Shown here: one piece after another, positions 4,743 to 6,034 of the stretch
Layout of the letters: each line of letters begins with the position of its first letter
Position numbering within the stretch: position 1 is the stretch's first letter
Source of the DNA: Clostridiales bacterium
Lineage (GTDB): Bacteria > Bacillota > Clostridia > Peptostreptococcales > JAAYPU01
NCBI GenBank assembly: GCA_012519645.1
Contig: JAAYPU010000024.1
Location: 1 to 6,034 of the forward strand
Direction of reading: 5' to 3'
DNA: 6,034 bases
Program-made: the position numbers and the translations under genes
Notes under the pieces: generated by a model
Database searches by the model: none
What the model was told of the DNA's origin: nothing
The model's input: only the letters and a program-made list of their open reading frames with translations

Positions 4743-6034
4743 GTATCGTTTTAAAAGAGGAGATAATTGATGAAATAAAAGCAAGAGCGAGTATTGTTGA
4801 TATCGTTGGCAGATACGTTAATATCAAGCGAGCAGGCGTCAATTATAAAGGTCTTTGCCCTTTTCATAGTGAAAATACTCCATCCTTTGTTGTATCAGAA
4901 GATAAGCAAATATTTACTTGTTTTGGCTGTGGTGCTACAGGGGATGTTATTGAATTTGTGAAGAAAATAGAAAATATTGATTTTGTTGATGCAATAGAAA
5001 AACTTGCAAAGGATTGTGGAATAGAATTAAAAGGTCACACTAATTCTGTTAGTGAGAAAAGGAAAGAACAATTATACAAACTGAATAGAGAGGCAGCATT
5101 ATTTTTTTATAACCAATTTAATAAGCCTCAAAACCCGGGAATTAAATATATGCGTGCCCGCGGCATAAATGATGCAACTCTTAAAAGATTTGGAATAGGG
5201 TATGCTGATGATTCATGGGATAGCTTGTATAAATTCTTTAAGAGTAAAGGCATTGATGAAAAGGTTCTTTTAGACTTAGGTTTATTATCTTTTAGTAAAG
5301 ACAAGTATTTTGATAAGTTTCGCAACAGGGTGATGTTTCCCATCATTAATACTCGAGGTAAGGTAATAGGCTTCGGTGGACGAGCTATTGACGATCAATC
5401 GCTTCCTAAATATCTAAATTCTCCAGAATCATTAATCTTTCAAAAAAAAAATAATCTATATGGGCTGAATTTATCAAGGCAGGAAATCCAGAAACTTGAT
5501 GCGGTTATTTTAGTAGAAGGCTATATGGATGTCATTTCTTTGTATCAACAAGGTGTTAGAAATATTGCGGCATCTCTTGGCACAGCTTTAACAATCCAAC
5601 AGGCACAAATGTTAAAACGATATACTGAAAACGTCATAATAGCTTATGATTCTGATGAAGCCGGTAAGGCTGCTTCGTTGCGAGCCATGGATATCTTATA
5701 TGAGGCCGGATGTAAGGTGAAAATTTTACAAATGAAAGGCTTCAAAGATCCAGATGAATATATTAAAGCAAATGGAAAGCAAGCTTTTATCATGCTGATT
5801 CAAAATGCCATACCTATAATAGAATATAAGTTAATGCTGTTAAAAAAGGGCTTTAACTTTAATTCTACAGAAGACAAAGTAAGATATGTTCAAAAAGCGG
5901 CTGATATTCTAAGTAAGCTTAGAAGCGAAATAGAGATTGATGCATATATTAAAAAAATAGCCGCTGAAACTAAAATTTCTGAAAATGCTATTAAAATAGA
6001 AATTCTTGGTAATAATAAAGATATTCATACCAGG
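4739..6034 (+). CDS. dnaG: DNA primase, N-terminal 432 residues (3' end outside window)
   Basis: DnaG synthesises the RNA primers for replication at the fork, working with the DnaB-type helicase. The CHC2 zinc-binding domain is complete: Cys40-Pro-Phe-His43 and Cys61-Phe-Gly-Cys64. The RNA-polymerase-like core follows, with RNRVMFPI (196-203), VIGFGGRAI (209-217) and KYLNSPE (224-230). The TOPRIM catalytic centre has VEGYMDV (259-265, Glu260) and AYDSDEAG (302-309, Asp304 and Asp306), then DPDEYI (338-343). The frame is open to the last base, so the remaining core end and the C-terminal helicase-binding domain (whole protein usually about 600 residues) lie outside. ATG at 4739 is the first possible start, because a TAG precedes it immediately in frame, and it gives the normal N-terminus. 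There is no SD; the start overlaps the stop of the 18-codon ORF at 4686. dgt lies 87 bases upstream, and rpoD is the expected next gene. Confidence 0.96.
   Translation, partial: MSIVLKEEIIDEIKARASIVDIVGRYVNIKRAGVNYKGLCPFHSENTPSFVVSEDKQIFTCFGCGATGDVIEFVKKIENIDFVDAIEKLAKDCGIELKGHTNSVSEKRKEQLYKLNREAALFFYNQFNKPQNPGIKYMRARGINDATLKRFGIGYADDSWDSLYKFFKSKGIDEKVLLDLGLLSFSKDKYFDKFRNRVMFPIINTRGKVIGFGGRAIDDQSLPKYLNSPESLIFQKKNNLYGLNLSRQEIQKLDAVILVEGYMDVISLYQQGVRNIAASLGTALTIQQAQMLKRYTENVIIAYDSDEAGKAASLRAMDILYEAGCKVKILQMKGFKDPDEYIKANGKQAFIMLIQNAIPIIEYKLMLLKKGFNFNSTEDKVRYVQKAADILSKLRSEIEIDAYIKKIAAETKISENAIKIEILGNNKDIHTR
5442..5451 (+). repeat. Ten-adenine homopolymer inside dnaG
   Basis: An uninterrupted A10 run encodes the Lys-Lys part of FQKKNNLYG (residues 234-242), between the KYLNSPE motif and the TOPRIM residues. 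Runs of this length are prone to polymerase slippage. One extra A gives a TAA at once; one fewer A gives a TGA a few codons on. Either would yield a truncated protein without the TOPRIM centre. Confidence 0.9.

Noticed and set aside
4755..4761. AGAGGAG motif just inside dnaG as a ribosome binding site for a later dnaG start
   Set aside because: The next ATG downstream is out of frame and stops after two codons, and no in-frame start follows before conserved primase residues. The motif encodes the Lys-Glu-Glu of the normal DnaG N-terminus.
5128..5346. 72-codon ORF on the - strand inside dnaG
   Set aside because: It is antisense to the conserved primase core and has no domain or start signal of its own.

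Overview
The window looks like chromosomal DNA from a low-GC Gram-positive bacterium of the clostridial type. It is AT-rich, uses strong AGGAGG ribosome binding sites, and carries dgt followed directly by dnaG, the start of a dgt-dnaG-(rpoD) macromolecular-synthesis operon known from Clostridia. No mobile element, tRNA, rRNA or CRISPR array is visible. Species cannot be assigned from the sequence alone.

Left part (1-2930), all on the + strand: the C-terminal end of a DUF4180-type protein; a 539-residue secreted protein with a tandem N-terminal domain related to the copper-amine-oxidase-N fold and a DUF5050-like propeller-type C-terminal half; then an AraC-type regulator with a GyrI-like ligand-binding domain. 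The regulator gene has a perfect internal Shine-Dalgarno and ATG exactly at the junction of its two domains, so it may also yield the free ligand-binding domain. A strong, apparently bidirectional terminator (2893-2921) closes this part.

Middle (2946-3640): an rnk gene (RNA-polymerase-binding GreA/Rnk family) on the - strand converges on the same terminator. It is separated from dgt by a 278-base, very AT-rich divergent intergenic region. That region holds a credible rnk promoter, a 14-bp perfect palindrome over its -10 box, and two adjacent stem-loops in the predicted rnk leader.

Right part (3641-6034), + strand: dgt, an HD-domain dNTP triphosphohydrolase with all metal ligands present, then dnaG, the replicative primase, cut by the window end after 432 codons. 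dnaG has no Shine-Dalgarno of its own. Its ATG overlaps the stop (ATGA) of an 18-codon ORF that follows a purine-rich SD-like stretch, which suggests translational coupling. The genes on this side link dNTP-pool control (dgt) to primer synthesis (dnaG).

The most interesting signals are the internal start in the AraC/GyrI gene and the mini-ORF at the dnaG start. The rest is ordinary chromosomal content.
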